A program made the translations under genes and the position numbers. Shown here one piece after another: positions 10,453-18,833 of a stretch of DNA of 64,000 bases (position 1 is the first letter of the stretch; the number at the start of each line of letters is the position of its first letter). The notes below the pieces were generated by a model. It did no database searches, was not told where the DNA came from, and saw only the letters and a list, made by a program, of their open reading frames with translations. The stretch comes from Candidatus Rokuibacteriota bacterium. Lineage in GTDB: Bacteria; Methylomirabilota; Methylomirabilia; Rokubacteriales; CSP1-6. The DNA lies in NCBI GenBank assembly GCA_016184125.1, contig JACPDG010000044.1, positions 62,001 to 126,000 of the forward strand, given 5' to 3'.

Positions 10453-10528
10453 GTCGAGCCGCGCCCCGGGTCCCCCGGGGCGCGTGCGAGCGCGGGGGGC
10501 TTGGGGGGCTTCGATAGTCCCCCCATGA
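10453..10528. repeat. Palindromic element, family A copy 2 (pdhA-pdhB gap)
   Basis: First hairpin CGCCCCGGGTCCCCCGGGGCG, spacer TGCGAGCG, then a G-rich stretch pairing with GTCCCCCCATGA. Its layout matches the copies at 17.1, 27.6 and 33.7 kb. It ends 13 bases before the pdhB ATG, in the middle of an operon, so transcription must read through it. Confidence 0.75.
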
Positions 10529-10541
10529 CAATGGTCCTGAC

Positions 10542-11531
10542 ATGGCGGTCATGACGTACAGGGAAGCGCTGAACCAGGCGCTTCGCGAGGAGCTCCGGCG
10601 CGACGAGCGCGTCTTCGTGATCGGCGAGGAAGTCGGGCTCTACGACGGCGCGTACAAGGTCACCCAGGGGCTCCTCAAGGAGTTCGGCGCGAAGCGAATC
10701 GTGGACACGCCGATCGCCGAGTCGGGGTTCACGGGTGTCGGGATCGGCGCGGCGATGGTCGGGCTCCGGCCGGTCGTGGAGATGATGACCTTCAACTTCG
10801 CGCTCGTCGCGCTCGACCAGATCGTCAACGCGGCCGCGAAGCTGTCCTACATGTCGGGCGGGCAGTTCAACGTGCCGATCGTGATCCGTGGGCCCGGCGG
10901 GCCCGCCCACCAGCTCGCGGCGCAGCACTCGCAGTCGATGGAGGTCTACTTCTACCACGTGCCCGGACTCAAGGTCGTCCGGCCCTCGACGCCCGCGGAC
11001 GCCAAGGGACTGCTCAAGTCGGCCATCCGCGACGACAACCCGGTGGTCTTCATCGAGTCCGAGACGCTCTACGGGATCAAGGGCGAGGTGCCCGACGACC
11101 CCGACTTCACGATCCCGCTCGGCCAGGCGGTGGTCAGGCGCGAGGGGCGTGACGTGACCGTCATCGCGTACACGGGCATGCTGTACCGGGCGCTGGAGGC
11201 GGCCGAGGCGCTGGAGAAGGAGGGAATCTCCGTCGAGATCGTGGACCCGCGGACGCTCAGGCCCATGGACGTCCCGACGATCATCGGCTCGGTGCGGAAG
11301 ACGCACCGGGTGGTCGTGGCCGAGGCCGGCGCCGGATTCGCCGGCATGGGCTCCGAGATCTCCGCGTTCATCACCGAGCAGGCCTTCGACGACCTCGACG
11401 CACCCGTCGAGCGCGTGACGGGGGCGAATGCGCCGATGCCGTACGCCAAGAACCTCGAGCGCGCGAAGACGCCGTCCAAGGAGAAGATCATGGCGGCCGT
11501 CCGGCGCGTGTGCTACGCGAACGGGAGCTAG
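10542..11531 (+). CDS. pdhB: Pyruvate dehydrogenase E1 component, beta subunit
   Basis: 329-residue partner of PdhA. Landmarks are YREALNQALREEL, VFVIGEEVGLYDGAYKVT, DTPIAESGFTGVGIGAAM, VRGPGG-type motif (IRGPGGPAHQ), QHSQSMEVYFYHVPGLKVV, and FIESETLYG. The conserved C-terminal DAPVERVTGANAPMPYAKNLE is intact. This contrasts with the second E1b at 26.8 kb, whose corresponding segment is disrupted by a palindromic element. Confidence 0.92.
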   Translation: MAVMTYREALNQALREELRRDERVFVIGEEVGLYDGAYKVTQGLLKEFGAKRIVDTPIAESGFTGVGIGAAMVGLRPVVEMMTFNFALVALDQIVNAAAKLSYMSGGQFNVPIVIRGPGGPAHQLAAQHSQSMEVYFYHVPGLKVVRPSTPADAKGLLKSAIRDDNPVVFIESETLYGIKGEVPDDPDFTIPLGQAVVRREGRDVTVIAYTGMLYRALEAAEALEKEGISVEIVDPRTLRPMDVPTIIGSVRKTHRVVVAEAGAGFAGMGSEISAFITEQAFDDLDAPVERVTGANAPMPYAKNLERAKTPSKEKIMAAVRRVCYANGS

Positions 11532-11534
11532 CCG

Positions 11535-12905
11535 ATGGCCGTGACCCGCGTCGTGATGCCGAAGCTCTCCGAGGCCATGGAGAGCGGCAAGGTCATCAAG
11601 TGGATCAAGAAGGAAGGCGACCGTGTCCAGGGCGGCGACGTGCTGGCCGAGATCGAGACCGACAAGGCCGACGTCGAGATGGAGGCCTTCGGCTCGGGCG
11701 TGCTGCGCAAGATCCTCGTGCCCGCCGGCGAGCGCGCCGAGGTCGGCGGCCTCATCGCGGTGATTGCCGACGCGAACGAGGACGTTTCCAGCGTCGTCGG
11801 GGGCGCACCGGCGCGGGCTGCGGGCGCGCCGCCCGCTCCCTCGCCGGGTGAAGCGGGCGCGCCGTCGCGAGCGGACGAGCGCGCGCCTGCCGCCCCGAAG
11901 ATGCCGCAGCGCGAGGAATTCGTGACGCGGACGGCGCCACCGCCCGAAGCGGCCGTCGCTCCCGCCGAGGCTCCGGCCCCCGCGGTTCCGTCGGTCGACG
12001 GTGAACGAGTCAAAGCGTCACCACTCGCGCGCAAGATCGCCGCGCAGGCCGGCGTCGACCTGCGGCTCATCCAGGGCTCCGGGCCCGGGGGACGGGTGAT
12101 TCGACGAGACGTCGAGGCCGCGGCCACCGGTGCCGCGCGCCCGGCCCTCGAGGCTGTCCCGGCGCCACCCGCCCCCGCTCGGCCGGCCGCGCCCGCCGCC
12201 GTGGCGGCCGCACCTGCCGTGGAGTACGAAGACGTCGCGCTCAGCTCGATGCGCGCGATGATCGCGCGCCGGATGCCGCTGTCGAAGGCGCCCGTGCCGC
12301 ACTTCTACGTGACAACCGAGGTCGCGATGGATCGCGCGTGGGAGCTGCGCGAGCAGCTGAACGCGATGGAGGGGTCGCCGAAGATCTCCGTCAACGACTT
12401 CGTGATCCGCGCGTGCGCGATCGCGCTCCTCCAGCACCCGAACGTCAACGCGTCGTTCCAGGGCGAGACCGTCCGCGTGTGGCACCGCGCGCACATCGGG
12501 ATCGCGGTCGCGCTCGACGAGGGCCTGATCACGCCGGTGCTGCGCGACGCGCACGCCAAGTCGCTCGGCCGGATCGCGGTCGAGGCGCGCGACCTCGCCG
12601 AGCGCGCGCGCGCCCGGAAGCTCCGCGCGCAGGAGATGAGCGGCGCCACGTTCTCGGTCTCGAACCTCGGGATGTTCGGCGTGACCGAGTTCTCGGCCAT
12701 CATCAATCCGCCGGAAGGCGCGATCCTGGCCGTCGGCGCCGTCCGCCGCATCCCGGTGGCAGACGAGGCGGGCCAGCTCTCCGTCGGGCGGCGCATGGCG
12801 ATGACGCTCTCGTGCGACCACCGCGTGATGGACGGCGCCATGGGGGCCAGGTTCCTCGCGGACGTCAAGCGCTTGCTCGAAGAGCCGCTGCGCCTGGTCG
12901 TGTAA
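11535..12905 (+). CDS. pdhC: Dihydrolipoamide acetyltransferase (E2)
   Basis: 456 residues in three domains. An N-terminal lipoyl domain (about 1-80) has the lipoylated lysine in ETDKADVEM; an Ala/Pro linker follows; a peripheral-subunit-binding domain (about 155-195) has ASPLARKIAAQAGVDL and GSGPGGRVIRRDV; the catalytic core ends with the active-site motif DHRVMDG. The single lipoyl domain is near residues 39-45. The stop overlaps the lpdA ATG. Confidence 0.94.
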   Translation: MAVTRVVMPKLSEAMESGKVIKWIKKEGDRVQGGDVLAEIETDKADVEMEAFGSGVLRKILVPAGERAEVGGLIAVIADANEDVSSVVGGAPARAAGAPPAPSPGEAGAPSRADERAPAAPKMPQREEFVTRTAPPPEAAVAPAEAPAPAVPSVDGERVKASPLARKIAAQAGVDLRLIQGSGPGGRVIRRDVEAAATGAARPALEAVPAPPAPARPAAPAAVAAAPAVEYEDVALSSMRAMIARRMPLSKAPVPHFYVTTEVAMDRAWELREQLNAMEGSPKISVNDFVIRACAIALLQHPNVNASFQGETVRVWHRAHIGIAVALDEGLITPVLRDAHAKSLGRIAVEARDLAERARARKLRAQEMSGATFSVSNLGMFGVTEFSAIINPPEGAILAVGAVRRIPVADEAGQLSVGRRMAMTLSCDHRVMDGAMGARFLADVKRLLEEPLRLVV

Positions 12906-14287
12906 TGGGAACGCATACGTTCGACGTCGTGGTGGTGGGAACGGGCCCGGGCGGATACGTCGCCGCGATCCGCGCGGCGCAGCTCGGTCTCAAGGTCGCG
13001 ACCGTGGAGGACGACCGCCCCGGCGGCGTTTGCCTGAACTGGGGCTGCATTCCCACGAAGGCGCTGCTGCGGAACGCCGAGGTGCTCCACCTCGTGCACC
13101 GGGCGGCCGACTTCGGGATCACGACCGGCGAGGTGCGTGCGGACTACGGGCTCGCGATCCAGCGCAGCCGCTCGGTGGCGGACCGCATGGCGAAGGGCGT
13201 CGAGTTCCTGTTCCGGAAGAACAAGATCACGCTGTTTCCCGGACGCGGGACGCTGAACGCGCCGACGACCGTCGAGGTCAACGGCGCGAAGGGTCAGGCG
13301 ACCATCGAGGCGCGCGCGGTGATCCTGGGGACGGGGTCCGCGCCGAAGTCGCTGCCCGGCGTGACGATCGACGAGCAGCGCGTGATCTCGTCGAACGGGG
13401 CGCTCAAGAGCGAGCACCTGCCGAGGTCGCTGATCGTCGTGGGCGCCGGCGCCGTCGGTGTCGAGTTCGCCGACGTGTACGCGACGTACGGCGCCGAGGT
13501 CACGGTCCTCGAGGCGCTGCCGCGCGCGGTCCCCGTCGAGGACGAGGAGGTCTCGAAGCAGCTCGAGCGCTCGTTCGCCCGCCGGAAGATCGAGGTGAAG
13601 ACCGGCGTCGAGCTCCAGTCCGTGATGACGGGCGCCGAGGGCGTCGTCGTGAAGACCGACGCCGGGGAGCTGCAGGCGGAGGCGTTGCTGATGGCGGTCG
13701 GGCGTGCGGCCCGGATCGACGGGCTGGGGCTCGAGAAGATCGGCGTCGCGGTCGAGCGCGGGTTCGTGAAGGTCTCACCGCGCATGGAGACGTCGGTGAA
13801 GGGCGTCTACGCGATCGGCGACATGGCGGGCCCCCCGCTGCTCGCGCACAAGGCCATGGCGGAGGGCGTCGTCGCGGCCGAGGCGATCGCTGGGCGCGAC
13901 CCGCGTCCCGTCGACTACGGGAACATCCCGTCGTGCACGTACTGCCGCCCGCAGATCGCGTCGATCGGCGTCACCGAGGCGAAGGCGAGGGAGAACGGGC
14001 GCGAGGTCGGTGTCGGCAAGTTCCCGTTCGTCGCGAGCGGCAAGGCGGTGGCGCTCGGCGAGACCGACGGCTTCGTCAAGGTCGTGGCCGACAAGGCGAC
14101 CGGCGAGATCCTCGGTGTGCACATCATCGGTCCGGAAGCGACCGAGATCATCCACGAGTTCGCCGTCGGGCGCACGCTCGAGGCGACGCTCGAGGAGATG
14201 GTCCACACGATCCACGCGCATCCCACGCTGTCCGAGGCCGCGCTGGAGGCGACGCTGGCGGCGCTCGGGCAGGCGATTCACACCTGA
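12905..14287 (+). CDS. lpdA: Dihydrolipoamide dehydrogenase (E3)
   Basis: FAD disulfide reductase of 460 residues that reoxidises lipoamide. It shows the FAD motif GTGPGGYVAAIRAAQLG, the redox pair in GGVCLNWGCIPTK, the NAD motif VGAGAVGVEFADVYATYG, the second FAD motif YAIGDM, and the C-terminal HAHPTLSEA with the catalytic His. The ATG overlaps the pdhC stop (TAATG). It may also serve the acetoin-type complex at 25.8-28.1 kb, which has no E3 of its own here. Confidence 0.95.
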   Translation: MGTHTFDVVVVGTGPGGYVAAIRAAQLGLKVATVEDDRPGGVCLNWGCIPTKALLRNAEVLHLVHRAADFGITTGEVRADYGLAIQRSRSVADRMAKGVEFLFRKNKITLFPGRGTLNAPTTVEVNGAKGQATIEARAVILGTGSAPKSLPGVTIDEQRVISSNGALKSEHLPRSLIVVGAGAVGVEFADVYATYGAEVTVLEALPRAVPVEDEEVSKQLERSFARRKIEVKTGVELQSVMTGAEGVVVKTDAGELQAEALLMAVGRAARIDGLGLEKIGVAVERGFVKVSPRMETSVKGVYAIGDMAGPPLLAHKAMAEGVVAAEAIAGRDPRPVDYGNIPSCTYCRPQIASIGVTEAKARENGREVGVGKFPFVASGKAVALGETDGFVKVVADKATGEILGVHIIGPEATEIIHEFAVGRTLEATLEEMVHTIHAHPTLSEAALEATLAALGQAIHT

Positions 14288-14292
14288 TAACC

Positions 14293-15453
14293 ATGGACTT
14301 CGAGCTGACGCCCGAGCAGCAGCAGCTCAGGCAGCGCGCGCGGACGCTCGCGGACACGGTCTTCGCCGAGCGCGCCCGGCGGTGGGACGAGCGGGAAGAG
14401 TACCCGTGGGACAACGTCCCCGAGCTGGTGAAGGCCGGCTTCATGGGGATGACGATCCCCGCGGAGTACGGCGGCGGCGACCGGCCGCTGATCGACGTGG
14501 TCCTCGTCATCGAGGAGATCGCGCGGGCGTGCGGCGTGACCGCCCGGATCGTCGTCGAGGGCAACCTCGGTGTGGTGGGCGCGCTCCGCGCCTACGGCAC
14601 CGAGGCGCAGAAGCGGCGCTACTTCGCCTGGGTGCTGGAGGGCGAGAAGCCGGCGATCGCGATCAGCGAGCCCGAGGCGGGCTCGGCCGCGACGGATCTC
14701 GAGACGCGGGCCGAGGCGACGCCGGCAGGCTACCGGGTCCATGGCAGGAAGCGATGGATCACGGGCGCCGGAACCTCGCGCCTGTACCTGGTCTACGCGC
14801 GGTTCGACGACGTGCCGGAAGCGGAGGGCATCGGGGGCATCCTCGTCGAGAAGGACACGCCGGGCTTCGTGATCGGCCCGCGCGACCCGATGATGGGGCT
14901 GCGCGGCATCCCGGAGGGCAACCTCCGGTTCGAGGGCTGCGAGGTGCCGCGCGAGCACGTGCTCGTCGGGCGCGGGGACGGCTTCAAGAAGCTGATGCGC
15001 GCGTACAACGGCCAGCGGCTCGGCGCGGCCACGGTCGCGCTCGGCCTCGCGCAGGGCGCGTACGAGCGGGCGCTGGCCTACGCGACCGACCGCAAGCAGT
15101 TCGGCCGGCAGATCGCCGAGTTCCAGGGGATCCGCTGGAAGCTCTCCGACATGGCGCTCAGGATCGACGCCGCGCGCCTCCTCATCCACCGCGCCGCCGT
15201 GCGCGCCGGCAAGGGCTTCCCCGACGCGCTCGAGGCCGCGAAGGCGAAGACGTTCGCCGCCGAGACGGCGCAGCAGGTGACGAGCGAGGCGCTCCAGATC
15301 CACGGGGCGCTCGGCTACAGCCGCACGATCCCGCTCGAGCGCATGGTCCGCGACGCGCGCATGTTCGCCATCGGCGGCGGCACGCTCGAGATGATGCGGA
15401 ACCTGATCGCCGATCACCTGCTGCCCACGCGCGTCGACTGGCGCAAGCGCTGA
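14293..15453 (+). CDS. Acyl-CoA dehydrogenase
   Basis: FAD acyl-CoA dehydrogenase of 386 residues, full length. Seen: ELTPEQQQLRQRAR, GGGDRPLIDVVLVIEEIAR, substrate/FAD loop AISEPEAGSAATDL, YATDRKQFGRQIAEFQ, QIHGALGYS, and C-terminal AIGGGTLEMMRN. The Glu of the YEGT motif of medium-chain enzymes is absent (GGGT), as in many isovaleryl-type relatives that carry the base elsewhere. It follows lpdA by five bases, so it may be co-transcribed. Substrate cannot be told. Confidence 0.9.
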   Translation: MDFELTPEQQQLRQRARTLADTVFAERARRWDEREEYPWDNVPELVKAGFMGMTIPAEYGGGDRPLIDVVLVIEEIARACGVTARIVVEGNLGVVGALRAYGTEAQKRRYFAWVLEGEKPAIAISEPEAGSAATDLETRAEATPAGYRVHGRKRWITGAGTSRLYLVYARFDDVPEAEGIGGILVEKDTPGFVIGPRDPMMGLRGIPEGNLRFEGCEVPREHVLVGRGDGFKKLMRAYNGQRLGAATVALGLAQGAYERALAYATDRKQFGRQIAEFQGIRWKLSDMALRIDAARLLIHRAAVRAGKGFPDALEAAKAKTFAAETAQQVTSEALQIHGALGYSRTIPLERMVRDARMFAIGGGTLEMMRNLIADHLLPTRVDWRKR

Positions 15454-15499
15454 CCCCGGTCACGGTGGACGCGCCGGGCCCGGCCGGGAGGACGCGCTG

Positions 15500-16420
15500 A
15501 TGCATCTCGGGTTCGGGCTGCCGACCGCGGGCGCCTGGGCGACGCCGGACAGCGTCGTCACCATCGCCCGGCGGGCCGAGGCGCTCGGGTACCGCTCCGT
15601 GTGGGCATTCCAGCGGCTGCTCTACCCCGTGGCGCCGCAGAACCTCTACTACGGCGCGCCGGGCGCCGCGTGGCCGGACGCGTTCAGGTCCGTGCTCGAC
15701 CCGCTCGTCGCGCTCAGCTTCGTCGCCGCGGCGACCGAGCGTGTGCGGCTCGGTGCGAGCGTGCTGCTGATGCCGTTCTACTCGCCGGTGCTGCTCGCGC
15801 GGATGCTGGCGTCGATCGACATCGTCTCACGCGGGCGCCTGGACGTCGGCGTCGGCACCGGCTGGTCGCTCGACGAGCTGCAGGCGGTCGGCGTGCCGCC
15901 AGACGAGCGCGGCCCGCGCGCGGACGAGTTCCTGGAGTGCCTGAAGGCCGCGTGGACCGGCGACGAGGTGGAGTTCACGGGCCGCTTCTACACGATCCCG
16001 CGGTCGCGCATCGATCCGAAGCCCGTCCAGAGGCCGCACCCTCCGCTGCTGATCGGCGGGTACAGCGACCGCGTGTTCCGCCGTGTCGCGCGCCATGGCG
16101 ACGGCTACGCGGGCGGGAACATCCCGCTCGCCGACATGGCGGCCGTCGTCGGCGGCGTGCAGCGCGCGGCGGTGGCCGCGGGGCGAGACCCGGGTGAGCT
16201 CAGGATCGTCTGCCGCGGGTCGTTCAACGTGACGGCAGAGCCCGAGGGCGACGGACGGCGCGCCCTCTGGGGAACGCTCGATCAGATCCGGGACGACGTG
16301 CGACGCTACGAGGCCGCCGGCGTGACCGAGCTCTTCTTCGAGCCGAACTTCCAGCCGGGCGGGCCGGTGCTCGAGCGCGTGCTGGACGCGATGGAGGCGC
16401 TGGCGCCCGGTCGCTGGTGA
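15500..16420 (+). CDS. LLM-class (F420/FMN-type) oxidoreductase
   Basis: 306-residue TIM-barrel of the bacterial luciferase-like monooxygenase superfamily. Features are the N-terminal strand LGFGLPTAGAW, GYRSVWAFQRLL, VRLGASVLLMPFYSPVLLARMLASID, and GRLDVGVGTGWSLDELQAVG, typical of F420-dependent TIGR03619-like members. Substrate is not evident. It converges on the minus-strand ligase across a family B hairpin. Confidence 0.88.
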   Translation: MHLGFGLPTAGAWATPDSVVTIARRAEALGYRSVWAFQRLLYPVAPQNLYYGAPGAAWPDAFRSVLDPLVALSFVAAATERVRLGASVLLMPFYSPVLLARMLASIDIVSRGRLDVGVGTGWSLDELQAVGVPPDERGPRADEFLECLKAAWTGDEVEFTGRFYTIPRSRIDPKPVQRPHPPLLIGGYSDRVFRRVARHGDGYAGGNIPLADMAAVVGGVQRAAVAAGRDPGELRIVCRGSFNVTAEPEGDGRRALWGTLDQIRDDVRRYEAAGVTELFFEPNFQPGGPVLERVLDAMEALAPGRW

Positions 16421-16434
16421 GCCGGCCCGCGCGT

Positions 16435-16471
16435 GAGCGCAATCGACCGCCGCGGCGGTCGATTGTTGCTC
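16435..16471. terminator. Family B inverted repeat between convergent genes
   Basis: Arms GAGCGCAATCGACCGCC (16435-16451) and GGCGGTCGATTGTTGCTC (16454-16471) pair almost perfectly around two bases. It sits between the stops of the LLM gene and the minus-strand ligase, so it can act as a bidirectional terminator. The ATCGACCGCC core is shared with the 45-base palindrome at 44.6 kb. Confidence 0.6.
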
Positions 16472-16477
16472 GAACTC

Positions 16478-18103
16478 TCAATCCAGCTCGCGCAGCGCCT
16501 TGCGGTCGATCTTCCCCGCCGGCGTCTTCGGCAGCCCGTCCACGACCTCGATCCGCCGCGGGTACTCGTGGAGCGACAGCCGCATGCGGACCCAGTCCTG
16601 AAGCTCGTGCTCGAAGGCGTCGCCGCGGCGGCCCGCGACGACGAACGCCTTCGCGACCTGCCCGCGGAGCGCATCGGCGACGCCGACGACGGCCGCCTCG
16701 CGCACGTCGGGATGCGCCATCAGGACGTCCTCGATCTCGACCGCGCTCATGGTCCAGCCGGCCGAGATGATGACGTCGTCCGATCGCCCGCCGTGGTGGA
16801 AGTAGCCGTCCTCGTCCACGAAGCCGCGGTCCTTCACCAGGAACCAGGCACCCTTGCGGCGGACGGCGATCTCGCCCATGACCCTGGGCGGCACCGGCTG
16901 GCCCCGCTCGTCGACGACCCCGACCTCCCAGCCGGGCGCCGCCGTGCCGAGCGCGCCGCGCCGGACCTCGTAGCCCTCGAACCCGGGGTAGTTCGCGATG
17001 ATGACGCCGACCTCGGTGCTGCCGTACATCCCGCACGGCGTCACGCGGAGGTCATGCTCGATGAAGTCCCACGTGCCGGAATCCATCGGCTCTCCGGTGA
17101 ACGAGAGCTTCCGGAGCCGGAGCGGGGGCCCATGAACGCGTCCGATGGTCGACCCGCGCCCCGGGTCCCCCGGGGCGTGTGCGAGCGTGGGGGGGTTTGG
17201 CGGGCCATTTCGGGGCCCCCCATGATTTCGGACGAGCCCGGATCGTCGGACGAGGCGGAACACGGTCGGCGCGGCCGCCACGTTCGTCACCTCGAACGCG
17301 TGGAGCGCTTCGAGAAGCCGGCGCGCGTCGAACCGGCCGGCGTAGCTGCCGGCCGCGATGCCGAGCGCGAGCGGGGCGATGGTGCCGTGCCAGAGGCCGT
17401 GACCCCAGGCGGGCGACGACGGGCAGAAGTACCGGTCCCCGCGCTCGAGGCCGACGCCATAGAGTGCGGCGACCATGAGCGTGACGACGGAGCGGTGCGT
17501 GTGGCGGATGGCGGCGGGCAGGCCGCGCGTCGTGCCGGACGTGTACTGGAGCACCGCGACGTCGTCGGCGGCGGTGGACGGGGCGTAGTCGCTCCGCTCG
17601 GTCGAGAGCGTCGCGAGCGCCGCCTCGTCGAAGGCGAGGACGCGGAGTGCCGGGAACTCGCGCTGCCAGCGCTCGGCGTCGCGGTCGACGAGGAGCAGCC
17701 GCGGGCGGCAGTCGTTCACGCGCAGCGCCAGGCCCTCGGGACCGAACAGCGTGAACAGCGGGACGGCGACCGCGCCCCGCTTGAGGGTCCCGAAGAGCGC
17801 TGCGTAGAGCGGCAGGGACGGCTCGAGCATGAGCCCGACCCGGTCTCCGCGCCCGATGCCGTGGCGCTCGAGGAATCGCGCGACGCGCGAGGACCACTCG
17901 GTGAGCTCGCGAAACGTGTGCTCGGCGCGGCGGCCGTCGGCGAGCGCGATCCGGAGCGCGGTCGCGTCGCCCGCGTGGCGGTCGACGCACTCGTGCGCCA
18001 GGTTCAGGCGCTCGCGGTCACCGTCGAAGAGGTCCCAGAGCGCGTCCCACCGGAAGCGCTCCCGCGCGTCGGGATAGCGGCGAGCCGCGAGGATCGCGTG
18101 CAC
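16478..18103 (-). CDS. AMP-dependent acyl-CoA synthetase with in-frame palindromic insertion
   Basis: ANL-family ligase of 541 residues. Landmarks are VAVLQYTSGTTRG (phosphate loop), MYGSTEVG, KDRGFVDEDGYFHHGGRSDDVI and the C-terminal PKTPAGKIDRKAL with the catalytic lysine. The usual Lys of the phosphate loop (PKG) is absent: the loop reads RGLPAAIRH. Residues about 290-325 are not family sequence: they are translated from a family A palindromic element read in antisense (17148-17225) and separate APTVFRLVRRSGLVR from LRLRKLSFTGEPMD. Frame is kept. Activity is uncertain. Confidence 0.85.
   Translation of the reverse strand: MHAILAARRYPDARERFRWDALWDLFDGDRERLNLAHECVDRHAGDATALRIALADGRRAEHTFRELTEWSSRVARFLERHGIGRGDRVGLMLEPSLPLYAALFGTLKRGAVAVPLFTLFGPEGLALRVNDCRPRLLLVDRDAERWQREFPALRVLAFDEAALATLSTERSDYAPSTAADDVAVLQYTSGTTRGLPAAIRHTHRSVVTLMVAALYGVGLERGDRYFCPSSPAWGHGLWHGTIAPLALGIAAGSYAGRFDARRLLEALHAFEVTNVAAAPTVFRLVRRSGLVRNHGGPRNGPPNPPTLAHAPGDPGRGSTIGRVHGPPLRLRKLSFTGEPMDSGTWDFIEHDLRVTPCGMYGSTEVGVIIANYPGFEGYEVRRGALGTAAPGWEVGVVDERGQPVPPRVMGEIAVRRKGAWFLVKDRGFVDEDGYFHHGGRSDDVIISAGWTMSAVEIEDVLMAHPDVREAAVVGVADALRGQVAKAFVVAGRRGDAFEHELQDWVRMRLSLHEYPRRIEVVDGLPKTPAGKIDRKALRELD
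17148..17225. repeat. Palindromic element, family A copy 3, inside the ligase gene
   Basis: Same architecture as copies 2, 4 and 6: CGCCCCGGGTCCCCCGGGGCG, spacer GTGCGAGCG, then a G-run and CCATTTCGGGGCCCCCCATGA. It lies antisense within a minus-strand ORF and adds roughly 26-35 codons without a stop or frame change. The encoded stretch is rich in Gly, Pro and Arg. Confidence 0.8.
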
Positions 18104-18250
18104 GCGCCGAGCATACCAGCCGGCGCGTCACGGCGGCGCCGAGACGGTTACGGCGCCCGCGAGCCTCGGCGCCGGCGCTCGACGCGTGCGCGCCGCATTT
18201 GACAACGTCCGGGAGCCGGGCGAGGCGTAACGTCGCGCGCGGCGGCGCCG

Positions 18251-18646
18251 TCAGCCGTGCGCCTTCTCCATCGTCCGGCGGAGGAACGCCTGGAGGTCGC
18301 GGACCACGAAGCGCTCGTGGCGGCCCTCGGCGACCTTCTCCGCGTCGTCCCAGGCCTCGACCGAGAAGAGAAACCGCCGTCCATCCGTCTCGAGCAGGGT
18401 CGCCGTGGCGCGCACCGTCATGCCGACGGGCGTGGCAGCCAGGTGACGCATCTCCACCATCGTGCCGACGGTGCCTCCGCCGGCAGGAAGCAGCGGCTCG
18501 ATCACCCGATGGGAGGCGCTCTCCAGCAGGCCGATCAGGAACGGCGTCGCGAGCACCTCGACGCCGCGGTTCCCCATGGCGTCGGCGGTGCGGTCCGGCG
18601 TGACGGTGAGCGTGAGCTCGGCGGTGGCGCCCGGCTGGATCTCCAT
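18251..18646 (-). CDS. Hot-dog fold thioesterase, FlK-like
   Basis: 131 residues. The start at ATG 18646 gives MEIQPGATAELTLTV, and TADAMGNRGVEVLATPFLIGLLESASH with VGTMVEMRHLAATPVGMTVRA matches small thioesterases of the fluoroacetyl-CoA thioesterase (FlK) type. These hydrolyse small acyl-CoAs. The open frame continues upstream but without family sequence. It is upstream of the minus-strand ligase and divergent from the acyl-CoA dehydrogenase at 18.8 kb. Confidence 0.82.
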   Translation of the reverse strand: MEIQPGATAELTLTVTPDRTADAMGNRGVEVLATPFLIGLLESASHRVIEPLLPAGGGTVGTMVEMRHLAATPVGMTVRATATLLETDGRRFLFSVEAWDDAEKVAEGRHERFVVRDLQAFLRRTMEKAHG

Positions 18647-18744
18647 GGTCTCGGACTCTCGCGCGTGAGCGGGCCGAGCGCAACCGCATGGCGACCCGAG
18701 GGAGGGTGGGCTGAATGCGCTGTCGATTCCCGCCAGCAGGCTCA

Positions 18745-18807
18745 TTGACGACCCGCGGCCCCTGACCCTACCGTGGGCGCCACGCCGACCGATCGAGCGC
18801 TCGATCG
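18745..18807 (+). promoter_or_regulatory. Promoter and palindromic operator before acyl-CoA dehydrogenase
   Basis: A TTGACG box (18745-18750) and TACCGT (18769-18774, spacer 18) precede a perfect 18-base palindrome CGATCGAGCGCTCGATCG at 18790-18807, just after the expected transcription start and 26 bases before the GTG. A near-identical palindrome sits at 20072-20089. The palindrome, preceded by AC, resembles TetR-family sites of acyl-CoA/aryl-CoA regulators. Confidence 0.6.
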
Positions 18808-18833
18808 CTTCGCGGCCGGCCGCAGCATCCCAC

